From Candidatus Microthrix subdominans (lineage in GTDB: Bacteria > Actinomycetota > Acidimicrobiia > Acidimicrobiales > Microtrichaceae), in assembly GCA_016719385.1 (NCBI GenBank), contig JADJZA010000002.1, forward strand, positions 1 through 64,000: a stretch of DNA of 64,000 bases, given 5' to 3'. Both the position numbers and the translations under genes were made by a program. Shown here piece after piece: positions 8,562 through 17,676 of this stretch (position 1 is its first letter; each line of letters starts with the position of its first letter). A model generated the notes under the pieces. That model saw only the letters and a program-made list of their open reading frames with translations. It had not been told where the DNA came from and did no database searches.

Positions 8562-9509
8562 TTGACCAGGATGACCAGACGACGAAGTGCTCGAATCAGT
8601 GACGGTGCGTGGGACGCAATGCTTGAAGCACTTGCTGTTTTCTACTGGTACAAGCGCGACCTCGAGCGGTTCCTACGAAGTGCCCTCGCCGACCACCCCG
8701 AGGTTCTCTCCCGTATTAGCTTCGAAGCATCCTCAAAGCGACAGGTCGCAGTCGAAGTCGTCACCCAACTTCAGACCAATGAATCTCGATACCAAGAGAC
8801 CGCCCTCGACCTGCTCGAACGCCTGGCTGACTACCCCGACGCTTTTGACGGCCTCGCACGAACGGAAGACGGGCCCTCCAAAGTCAAGGTTGCGCAAGCA
8901 GCCCTGAGGGCGGTCCAGGCTGTAACGAGCCAGAACCGCGATCTTCTCAATGCCCGAGACGAGACGCTTCGGCGGATTCAAGATGATCTCGAACAATCAG
9001 CTACGCGACGTACGCACGAGGCGGTGCTGGCTGAACTCAATGCTGAATTTATGGTCTTGCACTCCCAGAAGACAGACCCACAAGGTCGAGGCATTGAATT
9101 CGAGCGGCTCTTGGAGCGGCTATTTGCCCTGCACGATCTCGATCCAAGGGCTGCCTACAACATCGACCACGAACAGGTTGATGGCGCATTCACGTTTCGC
9201 ACCGATGACTACCTGATGGAAGCAAAGTGGTGGAAGGTACCCGTCGACCCCAGGGAACTCAATCACTTCCGCGCCAAAGTTGAATCGAAGGCAGCCAACA
9301 CTCTCGGCCTCTGCATCTCAATATCGGGTTTTACGGAGGGCGCACTCCTCAAGAGAACGGAGCGCTCTCCGCTGATCCTCATGGACGGGGCTGATCTAGT
9401 CGCCATCCTGGAGAACCGGATCTCGCTCGCAGAAGTTCTCGAACGAAAGCGTCGGCATGCCGTCGAGACCGGCAACCCGTTCTATTCCGTCAGAGAAATG
9501 CACGGCTGA
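8562..9509 (+). CDS. Restriction-endonuclease-like protein (PD-(D/E)XK)
   Basis: An intact 315-residue protein. The first 160 residues are helical and charged, with a coiled-coil-like stretch around QNRDLLNARDETLRRIQDDL. The second half carries FERLLERLFALHDLDP, then EQVDGAFTF and YLMEAKWWK, which together form a VD...ExK nuclease centre of the Mrr-like PD-(D/E)XK fold. After this comes LGLCISISGFTEGAL. No methylase, helicase or specificity subunit adjoins it. Base composition is visibly less GC-rich than its neighbours, consistent with acquisition by transfer. A stand-alone defence nuclease is plausible but unproven. The IS21-family element is inserted 15 bp beyond its stop. Confidence 0.75.
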   Translation: MTRMTRRRSARISDGAWDAMLEALAVFYWYKRDLERFLRSALADHPEVLSRISFEASSKRQVAVEVVTQLQTNESRYQETALDLLERLADYPDAFDGLARTEDGPSKVKVAQAALRAVQAVTSQNRDLLNARDETLRRIQDDLEQSATRRTHEAVLAELNAEFMVLHSQKTDPQGRGIEFERLLERLFALHDLDPRAAYNIDHEQVDGAFTFRTDDYLMEAKWWKVPVDPRELNHFRAKVESKAANTLGLCISISGFTEGALLKRTERSPLILMDGADLVAILENRISLAEVLERKRRHAVETGNPFYSVREMHG

Positions 9510-9517
9510 GATCCTTT

Positions 9518-9524
9518 CGTCGCG
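9518..9524. repeat. Target-site duplication of the IS21 element (left copy)
   Basis: CGTCGCG immediately precedes the left end of the element and is repeated exactly at 12539-12545 just after the right end. A 7-bp duplication is within the 4-8 bp range known for IS21-family insertion. Confidence 0.8.
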
Positions 9525-9530
9525 TGTCGT

Positions 9531-9607
9531 GCGCCAGTTGGTAGGGACCAGTTTTGGGGGGTTGCGCCACCTGGTAGGGACCACCTTGCGCCAGCTGAAA
9601 GGGACCA
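9531..9607 (+). repeat. IS21 left-end multiple terminal repeats
   Basis: Three direct copies of a 20-bp unit, GCGCCAGTTGGTAGGGACCA at 9531, GCGCCACCTGGTAGGGACCA at 9564 and GCGCCAGCTGAAAGGGACCA at 9588. These are the expected IstA binding sites. Confidence 0.85.
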
Positions 9608-9686
9608 CTTGTGGGGTCTTCCGGGGTCGGTGTCGTAGACGCTGAACTGCCGTCGTTGCGTCCACGACCCGAAAGGCGGCGCGTCT

Positions 9687-11267
9687 ATGGCATACCGGGA
9701 GGTTCCTGTGTTTGAGGTTCGTGAAGTGTTGAGGTTGTGGCTGTCCCTAATCGGGTTCCGCCGGATCGCAGAGATGGTCCGGTGTGACCGGAAAACGGTC
9801 ACCAAGATGGTGAGGATCGCGGAGGCCCTGGGGCTGGTCCGCACCGACAGCCCGGAGCGTTTGACCGACGATTTTGTGGGTGCGGTGATGGTCGAGTTGG
9901 CGCCGGCCCGGCCGGATCGTCACGGCGAGTCGTGGGCGGCGCTCGCCGAGCATCGAGACAGGCTGAAGGGCTGGCGGGACGGCCGGGTGCCGGCGAAGAA
10001 GATGGTCGAGTTGTTGGGCCGGCAGGGGGTGGTGGTCCCGGAGCGGACGTTGAACCGTTTCCTGGCTGCCGAGTTCGGGTCACCGGCGCGGTCGACGGTC
10101 CCGGTTGTTGATGGTGAGCCGGGTGTGGAGTTGCAGGTCGATTTCGGTGAGTTGGGCCGCATGTTCGACGAGGAGACCGGCAAAAGGAGGCGGGTGTGGG
10201 CGCTGGTGTTCACCGCCGGTGTGTCGCGTCACACCTTTGTGTGGTTGTCGTTCAACCAGAACCTTGCCACGGTGATCGACGGGTGCGAGGCAGCATGGGT
10301 GTTCTTCGGTGGGGTGTTCAAGGTGCTGGTGCCGGACAACATGGCGACGGTGGTGACGAAAGCCGACGCGCTCGACCCGGTGTTGAACGTGGCGTTCGTC
10401 GAATACGCCCAGTCGCGGGGGTTCCTGATCGACCCGGCCCGGGTGCGCGCACCCCAGGACAAGGGGCGTGTTGAGCGGGCGGTCCAGTTCGTGCAGACCT
10501 CGTTTTGGGCGGGTGAGGACTTCGGCTGTTTGGCCGAGGCGCAGACCGCAGCAGAGCTGTGGTGTGCCTCTCGGGCGGGGCTGCGCACCCATGGGACCAC
10601 CCAGGCGCAGCCGGCGGTGATGTTCGCCGACATCGAAGCACCAGCACTCCTTCCAGCGCCGGAGGAGCGTTACGACCTGCCGATCTACCGGACCGCGAAA
10701 GTCGCCCGGGACCACCACATCTCGGTCGGCAAGTCGCTCTACTCGGTTCCCGGCGACCTGATCGGCACCACCGTCGATGTTCGGGCTGACAAGGTGTTGG
10801 TGAAGATTTTCGCCGCCGGACAGTTGGTGAAATGCCATCCCGCCAGAAACCCGGGGCGAGGGGTGACGGACCCGGCCGACCTGCCATCTGAGCGCACCGA
10901 CTACGCAATGCGTGACATCGAATCGCAACGCCGTCAGGCCTACCGGCGTGGCGAGTCGATCGGCGCATTCACCGATGTGATCTTGGACGGCCCGCTGCCA
11001 TGGACCCGGATGCGCCACGTCTACAAACTGTTCCGGACCTGTGACCGCTACGGCAACGACCGGGTCAACACTGCCTGTGAACGAGCGGTCGACGCAGGCG
11101 CGACGTCGGTGACCACGATCGTTGGAATGGTCGAGCGGGCGTTGGAGGCCGAACAGGCGAAAGCCGAGCCCGCCGCCACCGGACAACGTGATCGTTGGCC
11201 GGTTCGCCCGCGACGCCTCCCACTTCGCCACCGGACGGGAGGTCACGATGAGCCCCACCAGCACTGA
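9687..11267 (+). CDS. istA: IS21-family transposase IstA
   Basis: A 526-residue frame. The N-terminal HTH region (FRRIAEMVRCDRKTVTKMVR) recognises the element ends. The DDE catalytic core has VELQVDFGELG (first Asp), FKVLVPDNMATVV (second Asp) and APQDKGRVERAVQFV (Glu). A C-terminal beta-barrel domain follows (KSLYSVPGDLIGTTVDVRAD). The last ~35 residues of this frame look unnatural (RWPVRPRRLPLRHRTGG). The alternative frame in the same place gives DNVIVGRFARDASHFATG, closer to usual IstA tails, so a one-base error near 11160 is likely. The gene overlaps the start of istB by 20 bases. Confidence 0.9.
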   Translation: MAYREVPVFEVREVLRLWLSLIGFRRIAEMVRCDRKTVTKMVRIAEALGLVRTDSPERLTDDFVGAVMVELAPARPDRHGESWAALAEHRDRLKGWRDGRVPAKKMVELLGRQGVVVPERTLNRFLAAEFGSPARSTVPVVDGEPGVELQVDFGELGRMFDEETGKRRRVWALVFTAGVSRHTFVWLSFNQNLATVIDGCEAAWVFFGGVFKVLVPDNMATVVTKADALDPVLNVAFVEYAQSRGFLIDPARVRAPQDKGRVERAVQFVQTSFWAGEDFGCLAEAQTAAELWCASRAGLRTHGTTQAQPAVMFADIEAPALLPAPEERYDLPIYRTAKVARDHHISVGKSLYSVPGDLIGTTVDVRADKVLVKIFAAGQLVKCHPARNPGRGVTDPADLPSERTDYAMRDIESQRRQAYRRGESIGAFTDVILDGPLPWTRMRHVYKLFRTCDRYGNDRVNTACERAVDAGATSVTTIVGMVERALEAEQAKAEPAATGQRDRWPVRPRRLPLRHRTGGHDEPHQH

Positions 11268-12022
11268 CCCCGTCGATCACCCCCGAACTGACCGCAACAC
11301 TGCGCCGGCTGAAACTCGGTCAACTGATCGACACGCTCCCGAACGGCTGGCGTTGGCCAAGTCCTCGAAGATGTCTTATGCCGAGTTCCTCAGCTGTTGT
11401 TGGCCGACGAAGTGTCCCGCCGTGACACCACCTCGGCGGCCCGAAAGCCAAAGCCGCCGGGCTCGATCAGCGGATGCGCCTGGAGCACTGGGACGCCACC
11501 GCGAACGTCACCTACAACCAGGCGATCCTCGACGAACTCGCCAGCCTCCGGTTTGTTGACGCCGGCCAGAACGCTTTGATCATCGGACCGGTCGGTGTCG
11601 GCAAACGTTCCTCGCCGTCGCCCTCAGGGCACACCGCCATCCGGCGGGGGAAATCGGTCCATTCCGAACGGTCCGACCGGCTGTTCAAACGGCTCCGGAT
11701 CCCAGGCTCGACAACACCCTCGACGTCGAGCTCCGCAAACTCCTCCGCGTCGATCTACTGATCATCGACGACTCGCCCTACCGCCTCCGACGCATCAGCG
11801 ACCAACGACTTCTTACGACCTGGTCGTCGAACGACACCGGCGAGCATCCACGGTCATCACCTCAAACCGGGACCCGTCTGAATGGTTGGCTCTCCTCGCC
11901 GACCAGCTCCTCGCCCAATCAGCGATCGACCGGTTCGCGTCCGGCCGTTCGAACTCGTCATCGACGGGGAAAGCTACCGGGACCGACAGAAACCCCGGCT
12001 CACACCACCGCCTGCCGACTAA
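11248..12022 (+). pseudogene. istB: IS21-family ATPase IstB, multiply frameshifted
   Basis: The start is ATG 11248 behind GGGAGG. Pieces in order are GQLIDTLPERLALAKSSKMSY, RMRLEHWDATANVTYNQAIL, ALIIGPVGVGK (Walker A, broken right after the lysine), LFKRLR, LLIID-D (Walker B), YDLVVERHRRASTVITSNR and a C-terminal DRQKPRLT ending in TAA 12020-12022. IstB is the AAA+ regulator that assembles on target DNA and activates IstA. At least five frame changes are required, so as written it cannot be expressed. Without it the element would not transpose unless the sequence is faulty. Confidence 0.85.
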
Positions 12023-12048
12023 CGACCGGCACCCTCCCCGCTTCCACC

Positions 12049-12084
12049 GATGATGCCTGTCAGCACCTGCTGGCAGGCATCATC
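12049..12084 (+). terminator. Strong hairpin after istB
   Basis: GATGATGCCTG (12049-12059) pairs perfectly with CAGGCATCATC (12074-12084), and inside this CAGCA pairs with TGCTG across a tiny CC loop, with one T-G pair between the stems. It stands 27 bp after the istB stop. No run of T follows, so it may end transcription weakly, or act as a recombination or mRNA-stability structure instead. Confidence 0.5.
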
Positions 12085-12107
12085 GCGTCACCATACGGTG
12101 ACAGTCG

Positions 12108-12362
12108 ATGGACCGAACCGAACGACTCACGCCGACGCTCTGCACTGCCACCACCGACGCGGTCGCCGCGAAGAAGGCCGCCCAACAAGCTCTCGATGCC
12201 GCCGTCGCACGGGCGCTCCACTGGGGCGCTTCCTGGGCCAACATCGGTGCTGCTCTCGGCACCACTCGCCAGGTCGCGCACCGCCGCTACCGACACCACC
12301 GCTGGGACCCCGACACCCAAACCGTCTGGACCGAACCACCCCTCCCGCTCACCCGGAACTGA
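12108..12362 (+). CDS. Small helix-turn-helix protein, IS21 passenger
   Basis: An 84-residue frame starting at ATG 12108. It opens with an alanine-rich helix (KKAAQQALDAAVARALHWG) and continues SWANIGAALGTTRQVAHRRY, which fits a helix-turn-helix followed by an arginine/histidine-rich end. Small proteins of this design are common in Actinobacteria. It lies within the two terminal repeats of the IS21 element, between the istB hairpin and the right end, so it moves with the element. Its role (regulator of transposition or unrelated cargo) cannot be told from sequence. Confidence 0.6.
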   Translation: MDRTERLTPTLCTATTDAVAAKKAAQQALDAAVARALHWGASWANIGAALGTTRQVAHRRYRHHRWDPDTQTVWTEPPLPLTRN

Positions 12363-12487
12363 CCCGCCCGGCGAGGCCATCGAACACCCCAGCCGCCCTT
12401 CGCAGCACACCCGCCACACGCAGTCCTTGACGACGGCCGCCGGGGGCAACCATCATCACCCCGCCGACCTCAACGACCCCTCACAAG

Positions 12488-12532
12488 TGGTCCCATGCAG
12501 CTGGCGCAGCCCTGGTCCCTATCAACTGGCGC
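12488..12532 (-). repeat. IS21 right-end terminal repeats
   Basis: Two inverted copies of the left-end unit, at 12488-12507 (TGGTCCCATGCAGCTGGCGC) and 12513-12532 (TGGTCCCTATCAACTGGCGC). The outer copy matches the outermost left copy in 19 of 20 bases. Confidence 0.85.
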
Positions 12533-12538
12533 ATGACA

Positions 12539-12545
12539 CGTCGCG
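12539..12545. repeat. Target-site duplication of the IS21 element (right copy)
   Basis: CGTCGCG follows the right end of the element, identical to 9518-9524. Confidence 0.8.
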
Positions 12546-14730
12546 GCGCGCTGATCACGCTGCGGTGATGGCGGTGATCATTCGAAGCGCCTCAGCTCGC
12601 CGACCGAGAATCTGCCATGGACATGCGCCACATCACCCCTGACCGGCTCGTCGACAGCACCAACGGTGCGGCGCTGTTGGAGTTGCTGGAGCTGCTCTGG
12701 AGCGGCAGGTGGATGTGGTCGAGCCGTTCACCGAGCAGCCGTGGGAGGACGTCGTGTGCACGTGCCGACCCTGAGCGGGTTCGGCGCGCCGCCGGGTTGG
12801 CGACCGAACCGCCGCTCGGCTGACTGTTGGAGCTGATGCTGGTTGCATCCCAGGCGGGGTCAGTTCGTTCTGGGATCTCAGGCTGGATGCCCGGAGGCGT
12901 CTCGAGCACCGACACCAACGCGGCAGCATCGCCGAGTGCTGGTTGATCCTTCAGCTTTGGCCGAGATGACCGTTCCCGGAACCGGGGGCGATGGTGGTGG
13001 ACCGAGGGCGGTTGGCCGATGGATGGACGGCTGGGCGAAGGTAAGAACGAAACCGGGCGCCTGGGTAGGGGGGACCCTGCCGCAGCGGGCGCTCTTGTTC
13101 ACCTCGGTGCTGCCCGACGCCGAAGGGTGGATCGGCTTCCAACAGCTCATCGCCGGATCGTGGGACCTGTGTTTCCCGGCCCATCCGGCGAGATGGGGAG
13201 CCTTGAGGTCGAACGCGCAACGCCCGGTCTGACAGGGTAGACTGACGCCGACGATTGGGGCGGCTCCACGGTTCACCGATTCCCGCTTGCCCGTCGTTGC
13301 CGGGGCGGGGCGTTGGTGATGGCGCTGGGTGGCTCGTCACCCGCAGGGACCGGGTTGTGGCAGCGCCGCAGAGCTGGCCGAGATTTGCCCGGTTCGAGCA
13401 GCGGGTGCCAGGAGCAGCGATACCGCCAGCCGAAGCTGGCTCGGATTCCCTGTCGCCGGATTGGGAGGCGGTCGCCGACGACTACTCAGAAGTCCACCCT
13501 GACCTGGCAGGGCTTTCTGCTCGCCGACGGCACATGGAGCAGCCTCGGCGACGGAGACGTGACCATCAAAACGCAACTGGGGTTCGGAACGCACGCTGGA
13601 TATGGCATCCGGTAATAACCCGCCAGAAGCGCTTCCGATCGCAGCCGACTTTTTTTTTTATATTTGGGTGCGGATGGGCCCCATGCTCGGCCCCGGTGGA
13701 CAGCGCCGACTGGGCGACCGAGCACCGCCAGCTGATGACGTTTGCCGGGACCGCCTGAACCTTGACGCCTTCGGGACGAGCTGGCGGCTTGCGTTTCGGA
13801 GCATGCCGCCAGCGGAATGTTCGTGAGCTTCTCCGCCATCGCGGCGACAGGGCTGCGGTGAGCGAAGAGCATTTTGCCGTGTAACATGGTTGTTCTAGCC
13901 AGTCTTGGAGGCCGCAATGAGTACAACTGTGGAGCCCGTGGTGGCGGTGGAGTGACGTCGATGAAGAAGGCATGTAGTCGGTGTTCGACCCCGTCACCCC
14001 CATAAAACCCGTTGTATCCGGCGAAGAGATTCATTGGAAAGTTCGACGCCGGTGGGTACGACAGCCTTGATGCCGCGTCCGGTGATCCGCGTCGCAATGA
14101 AAGCGTCCACGTGGCCGGTAAGACTCCACAGAAAGCCGTCAGGGCGTTCCGCGATCCGATCGCTGAAGCGCTCGGCACACTTTGGACCCGTATTCATCGG
14201 CTTTATTAGTACCGAACTGGGCGTCTACCTCGCGGCTGACCTTGAACGGCGGGAAGGTCGGCCGACTGCCGGAACGGCGACCCGTTGGACCTGGACGTCG
14301 GCATCGTCTGCAGGGTTGTGAGAGGCAATAACGATGACCATCCACACGGGCGGTCACGGTGGAAGGTATCCGACGCTCGGCTGGTGGTACAGCCTGGAGC
14401 GGCGCGACGCCAAAGGGAGCTGGTCGCCTACCACTACAGCACCCTGAAGGTCAAAGTCGGACGTAACGGACCCCGCACCTCCATCAGCCCCGGGCAGGAC
14501 AAGACGCACTACCAGGACAGGCCGCATCATGCTCGAGGACGTGTTGAGGCTCGCCGTCAGGCTGGGAGTCGAGCCGGTTGATCAGGAGTCAGGTGGGACG
14601 GGTGCTGCGAACGCAACCGTGCAAACTTCGCTGGGGGCTACGTGGGGCCTTCCAGTTCGCTCGCCGGGACCTCAAGGTGACCAGAAGGCTACCATGGGTC
14701 TTCGCTGGGGCGGATTGGGTTCCGAGGGCG
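12546..14730. other. About 2.2 kb without a recognisable gene
   Basis: No frame here holds a domain I can name. Possible remnants are a short plus-strand frame from ATG 12617 (DMRHITPDRLVDSTNGAALL), which after a shift reads VVEPFTEQPWEDVVCTC; a plus-strand segment ending LGFGTHAGYGIR before TAA 13615; and a minus-strand frame 13994-14197 containing SLTGHVDAFIATRITGRGIK. A run of ten T occurs at 13650-13659 with no hairpin before it. Coding signal changes frame and strand often, as in decayed accessory DNA. It lies between the IS21 element and the first of the tRNA-linked repeats. Confidence 0.5.
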
Positions 14731-14748
14731 GGCCACAAATGGGCCTGA

Positions 14749-14780
14749 CTCCGGCGTATAGTCGCGGTAAGAGGTGGTAT
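14749..14780 (+). repeat. Copy 1 of the att-linked repeat (R1 part)
   Basis: CTCCGGCGTATAGTCGCGGT followed by AAGAGGTGGTAT. It is recognisably the same as 30125-30155, 31482-31511 and 33048-33072. In the intact arrangement at 30.1 kb this segment lies about 70 bp before the tRNA-like half; here a decayed transposase lies between it and its tRNA-like part at 16131. Confidence 0.7.
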
Positions 14781-14814
14781 CTACTGACTCGGACACCTCA
14801 AGAACCGCTATCTA

Positions 14815-16110
14815 CCACCCGGGCGTTGGGGCCCGCGCGGGATTAATTGAACGGTTGGGGTGTATGGCTGATGGTGTAATTCCAGTCGCCGTGCCAATCG
14901 TGGAGTGAAAGCGGTATCGCTTCCGAACTATAGTCCTTCGTGATCTTGACGCCTTTCGGGGTAGACGTAGGCGTCGTAGGCGGCTGGATGTCAGCACCTT
15001 TCTGGGTGGTCGTCGCTGAGATCAGCTCGACAACGGTCCGGATGTTGGTGAGGGGACGGCCCCGCGAGTTAGTCGTGATAAAGCTGAACAGGCGGTGCTC
15101 GATCCGTTCCATTTCAACATGCCGGGCGGGTAGTGCGCCGCGGTGATCTGGAGGCCGAGTCTCTTCTGCCCTTGGGGCGGGCGAGATGCCATTTCCAGGC
15201 CCTGACCCGGTAGCCGTTCGACCCGCCACAATCGGCGGTGATCAACAGCCGTTTCGCTGTCAGGGAGGAACCGGTGTTTGCCAAAGCGTCCCACCACTTA
15301 ACGATCGCCGCAACGGCGAACTCGGAAGTGTCAGCGGTGTCACCGACCGGCACCCGGCCTTCGTTGTTGGCCACGTCGCCGAGCCCATACAGGATCCCTT
15401 TGCCCAACACAGGATCGGGGAAGTCGTGAACATCGGTGCCGGACCGGCTCCGCTGCCAGGCTGGTATTCGACACCGCCGTTGGACTTATTCCCCAGCGTC
15501 TCCTTCTTCTTGGGTATCAACGGGATCACCGGGTCACCAGCGGTAATGAACGCCTCCGACAACTCGGCGACGTAATGGAACTGGCCGTCACGATCAGGAT
15601 GTGTTCTGCCTTCGGGCTCTTGGCCGGGGCCTGCAACGAGTAGCCGTTCTGGGCCAACAATCGTCGGACCAGCTCGGCTGACGCTTCGAAGCCCTGGTCA
15701 GTGACCTCACGTGAAAGCTCGTAGGTCGACTTCAATGTCCACCGCAACGTCGACATCGGATGGCCACGGGTTGTTGGCGAAACCAGTTTGTCGATCCGCG
15801 TCCCACAAGCCGGGCTGCTTCTCGATCGCCGGTTTGTCGCCTGCACCCTCAGCACGCACCCGGTCGGTCACCTCCACACCGGCCTCGATCTCGGTAGCGC
15901 CCCGGGTCACCGTCGACCGCTACATGCCTGTCAGCTCGGACACCTTCGTCCGACCGCCACGACCCAACATCACCGCCACAGCACCCACGTTCAAACGTCG
16001 TTGCCGCTCATCGAGATGCGGCAGCACCGCTTCGAAATAGTCGCTCAGCGCCTCATCGGTGATATCCACACACCCAAACTACACCGCGCGTCTAATCCTA
16101 TGGCGGACCC
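14815..16110 (-). mobile_element. Probable ISAzo13-family insertion (ends approximate)
   Basis: The sequence before about 14815 and after about 16110 corresponds to adjoining parts of the repeat unit found uninterrupted at 30125-30272 (CGGACA.. before, TACCAGTTCCTACT.. after). The DNA between, which codes for an ISAzo13-type transposase, therefore looks like an insertion into that repeat. Exact inverted repeats were not identified, so the ends are inferred from the comparison only. Confidence 0.55.
14843..16069 (-). pseudogene. ISAzo13-family transposase, decayed
   Basis: From GTG at 16069 the frame reads DITDEALSDYFEAVLPHLDE, VGAVAVMLGRGGRTKVSELTGM, then an in-frame TAG (15920-15922) where a serine would be expected, then RSTVTRGATEIE. 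After several shifts the DDE-type domain appears: ELSREVTDQGFEASAELVRR, IPLIPKKKETLGNKSNGGVE, ILYGLGDVANNEGRVPVGDT, RLLITADCGGSNGYRVRAWK, MKWNRIEHRLFSFITTNSRG-like and HDWHGDWNYTISHTPQPFN. This is the ISAzo13 (Rhodopirellula-type) transposase. Four or more frameshifts plus a stop make it inactive. Confidence 0.85.
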
Positions 16111-16130
16111 TTACCAGTTCCTACTACCTA

Positions 16131-16466
16131 TGGACTGACGGTGAGAAACGAGCAGGTCAGGAGTTCGATTCTCCTCTCCCGGGCTCAAAACCTTTGCAAT
16201 ACAACGGTTTCAAGGGAATCCGACACCTGTTCAGAAATGGGCGGGCCACTTGTGGGCCACAACTGGCTCGATTTCGAGGCAGCGTTCGGTGGGGCGGTGG
16301 GATCGATCTCCTGGTGCGTCTGCCTTACTGACCGGGTCGGGGCTTGGGTAATCAATGGGTCCAGAACTGGCGCTCTCGCGCCCCTGAGGGCTGCTGTTTG
16401 GCAGACGTGCTTCCGACGGCACTCTCACGCCAAACAGGGCGGGTGTCTCCCGATCACGCAGCAGTC
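16131..16466 (+). repeat. Att-like repeat unit, copy 1 (tRNA-Thr 3' half plus flank)
   Basis: GAGCAGGTCAGGAGTTCGAT (16150-16169) and TCTCCTCTCCCGGGCTC (16170-16186) correspond to the 3' side of a tRNA from the anticodon arm through T-arm to the acceptor stem, degraded near the anticodon. About 280 bp after it match the sequence after the second copy at 30.2 kb, including GGGCCACTTGTGGGCCACAA at 16244-16263, CTGCTGTTTGGCAGAC and GCAGCAGTC. No 5' half of a tRNA is present, so this is not a functional tRNA gene. It may be an old attachment site. Confidence 0.65.
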
Positions 16467-16499
16467 TCCATCAGGGCCGGCGGCAGCGGGGCCAGCTTC

Positions 16500-16811
16500 C
16501 TGGGACAACGTCAACGTCGGCGGCGCTGGGGGTGGGGGAGCGGCGGCCTCTACGGCGGCGGTGGTGGCGGCGGCGGTACCGGCAACGTGGCGGCGAATGC
16601 CGGGGCGGCAGCGCCGGCGGGAATGGATCGGCCAAGGGCGACGGCGGGTACCTGCACGGCGACCGAGGCTGGCGACCCGTACGGCAGCGGACCAATGCGG
16701 TCGGCACGGGGCCAGGCCATCGCAGCAAAGGGCGGCGCCAGCCAAAACTCGTACAACCAATTTGGTGGACCGGGAGGAAATGGTCAGGTCATCCTGACGT
16801 TGGCACCTTGA
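16500..16811 (+). pseudogene. Glycine-rich protein, C-terminal remnant
   Basis: Overlapping frames give a glycine-rich segment (GGLYGGGGGGGGTGNVAANA) and end with NQFGGPGGNGQVILTLAP and TGA 16809-16811. The ending resembles the closing strands of secreted glycine-rich proteins. No start, signal peptide or upstream domain remains, and at least one frame change is needed. The 5' side is joined directly to the att-like repeat, so the gene was probably cut by a recombination event there. Confidence 0.45.
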
Positions 16812-17010
16812 CGCCGAGAGCAAGCCTGCCGCTCCACAGCAAAATTGTTGCAGAACGATGCCCACGTGCCCGGCGACTCCCGAGCGAGTCGGCGAGGTCG
16901 ATGACCAGGCGGCCGATACCATCTTCACCAGCAGCTCGAAGCTAGCCGGGTAGAACACCGCCGGAACACGTCGAAGGTCCCATCCGGACCTGTTCCAGAA
17001 CCGAGCGGGT

Positions 17011-17640
17011 TCAGATGGCGGCGCGGCGCGTGGCGAGCGCAGCTGTCTGTGCGGCCAGGTCGTCGAGCATGGTCTTGGCGCTGGCGGTCATGATCTCGTT
17101 GGGCTGGACGACGCCGTCGTCGTCGAGGAACTGGGCGGCGAACGGAACGGTGACAGCGGAGGGCGACGGGCGCCATTCCCACAGAGGACTACTGGCTCAG
17201 TGCTTGCATGGCGCAGGTGCCGGCGGAGACGCCGCCGTAGCTGAGGAAACAGACCGCCTTGTGCTTCCACTCGTTGTGCAGAAAGTCGATGGCGTTCTTC
17301 AGCACCGCGTTGTAGCTGTGGTTGTACTCGGGCGTGACGAGAATGAAGGCATCAGGCGCGAGAGATGGTGGCGCTCAGTCTCGGGTGTGTTGGTGGGTGT
17401 ATTGCGCCGGAAGCGCAGGTGGTTCGGCTCGTCGAAAACGGTAGGGCGACGTCGGCCAGGTCCACCATCTCCACAGTGGAAGTCACCGTGGTCGGTGGCG
17501 ATCCGTTCGATCCACTCGGCGAAGGATCGCCCGATGCGGCCCGACCGGGTGCTGCCCACGATCACCTGGAGGACCGGACGATCGATCGTTGCTGGGGGTA
17601 GTGGTTGAGGCGTCGTCGTTGGTCGTGATTCCTTCAATAT
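17011..17640 (-). pseudogene. NADPH-dependent FMN reductase family flavoprotein, frameshifted
   Basis: The readable parts are VLQVIVGSTRSGRIGRSFAE, the FMN phosphate-binding loop of flavodoxin-like reductases; PVFDEPNHLRFR; after one shift DAFILVTPEYNHSYNAVLKN and AIDFLHNEWKHKAVCFLSYG GVSAGT; and, after a stop-containing stretch, VTVPFAAQFLDDDGVVQPNE to a TGA at 17011-17013. The PEYN motif is diagnostic of the NADPH_dep FMN reductase family (quinone or azo reduction). Three or four breaks. The true start is uncertain because an operator-like palindrome sits at 17641-17656. Confidence 0.75.
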
Positions 17641-17656
17641 AGTTGATCTGTCAACT
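17641..17656. promoter_or_regulatory. Operator-like palindrome before the flavoprotein gene
   Basis: AGTTGATCTGTCAACT is a perfect 6-bp inverted repeat with a 4-bp centre. It lies between the 3' end of a pirin gene and the flavoprotein reading frame, where a repressor would act. The same AGTTGAC half-site recurs at 21817-21823 before the MarR/YceI genes, so the MarR protein encoded at 21327 is a candidate binder. This is inference. Confidence 0.45.
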
Positions 17657-17676
17657 AAATGCGATCGTGAGCTCAT

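Larger units (their letters stand above)
9525..12538 (+). mobile_element. IS21-family insertion sequence with HTH passenger gene
   Basis: The element runs from TGTCGTGCGCCAGTTGG at 9525 to the inverted match ending TGACA at 12538. After the first bases the ends share GCGCCAGTTG(G/A)TAGGGACCA. Inside the left end are three copies of this subterminal repeat (9531-9550, 9564-9583, 9588-9607) and inside the right end two inverted copies (12488-12507, 12513-12532), the arrangement known for IS21 transposase binding. It carries istA, istB and a small HTH gene, and is bounded by a 7-bp CGTCGCG duplication. At 3014 bp it is longer than a typical 2-2.5 kb IS21 because of the passenger segment. istB is frameshifted, so present activity is uncertain. 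Confidence 0.9.

Noticed and set aside
13650..13659. Run of ten T as an intrinsic terminator
   Set aside because: There is no stem-loop before it on the plus strand, and no recognisable gene ends there.
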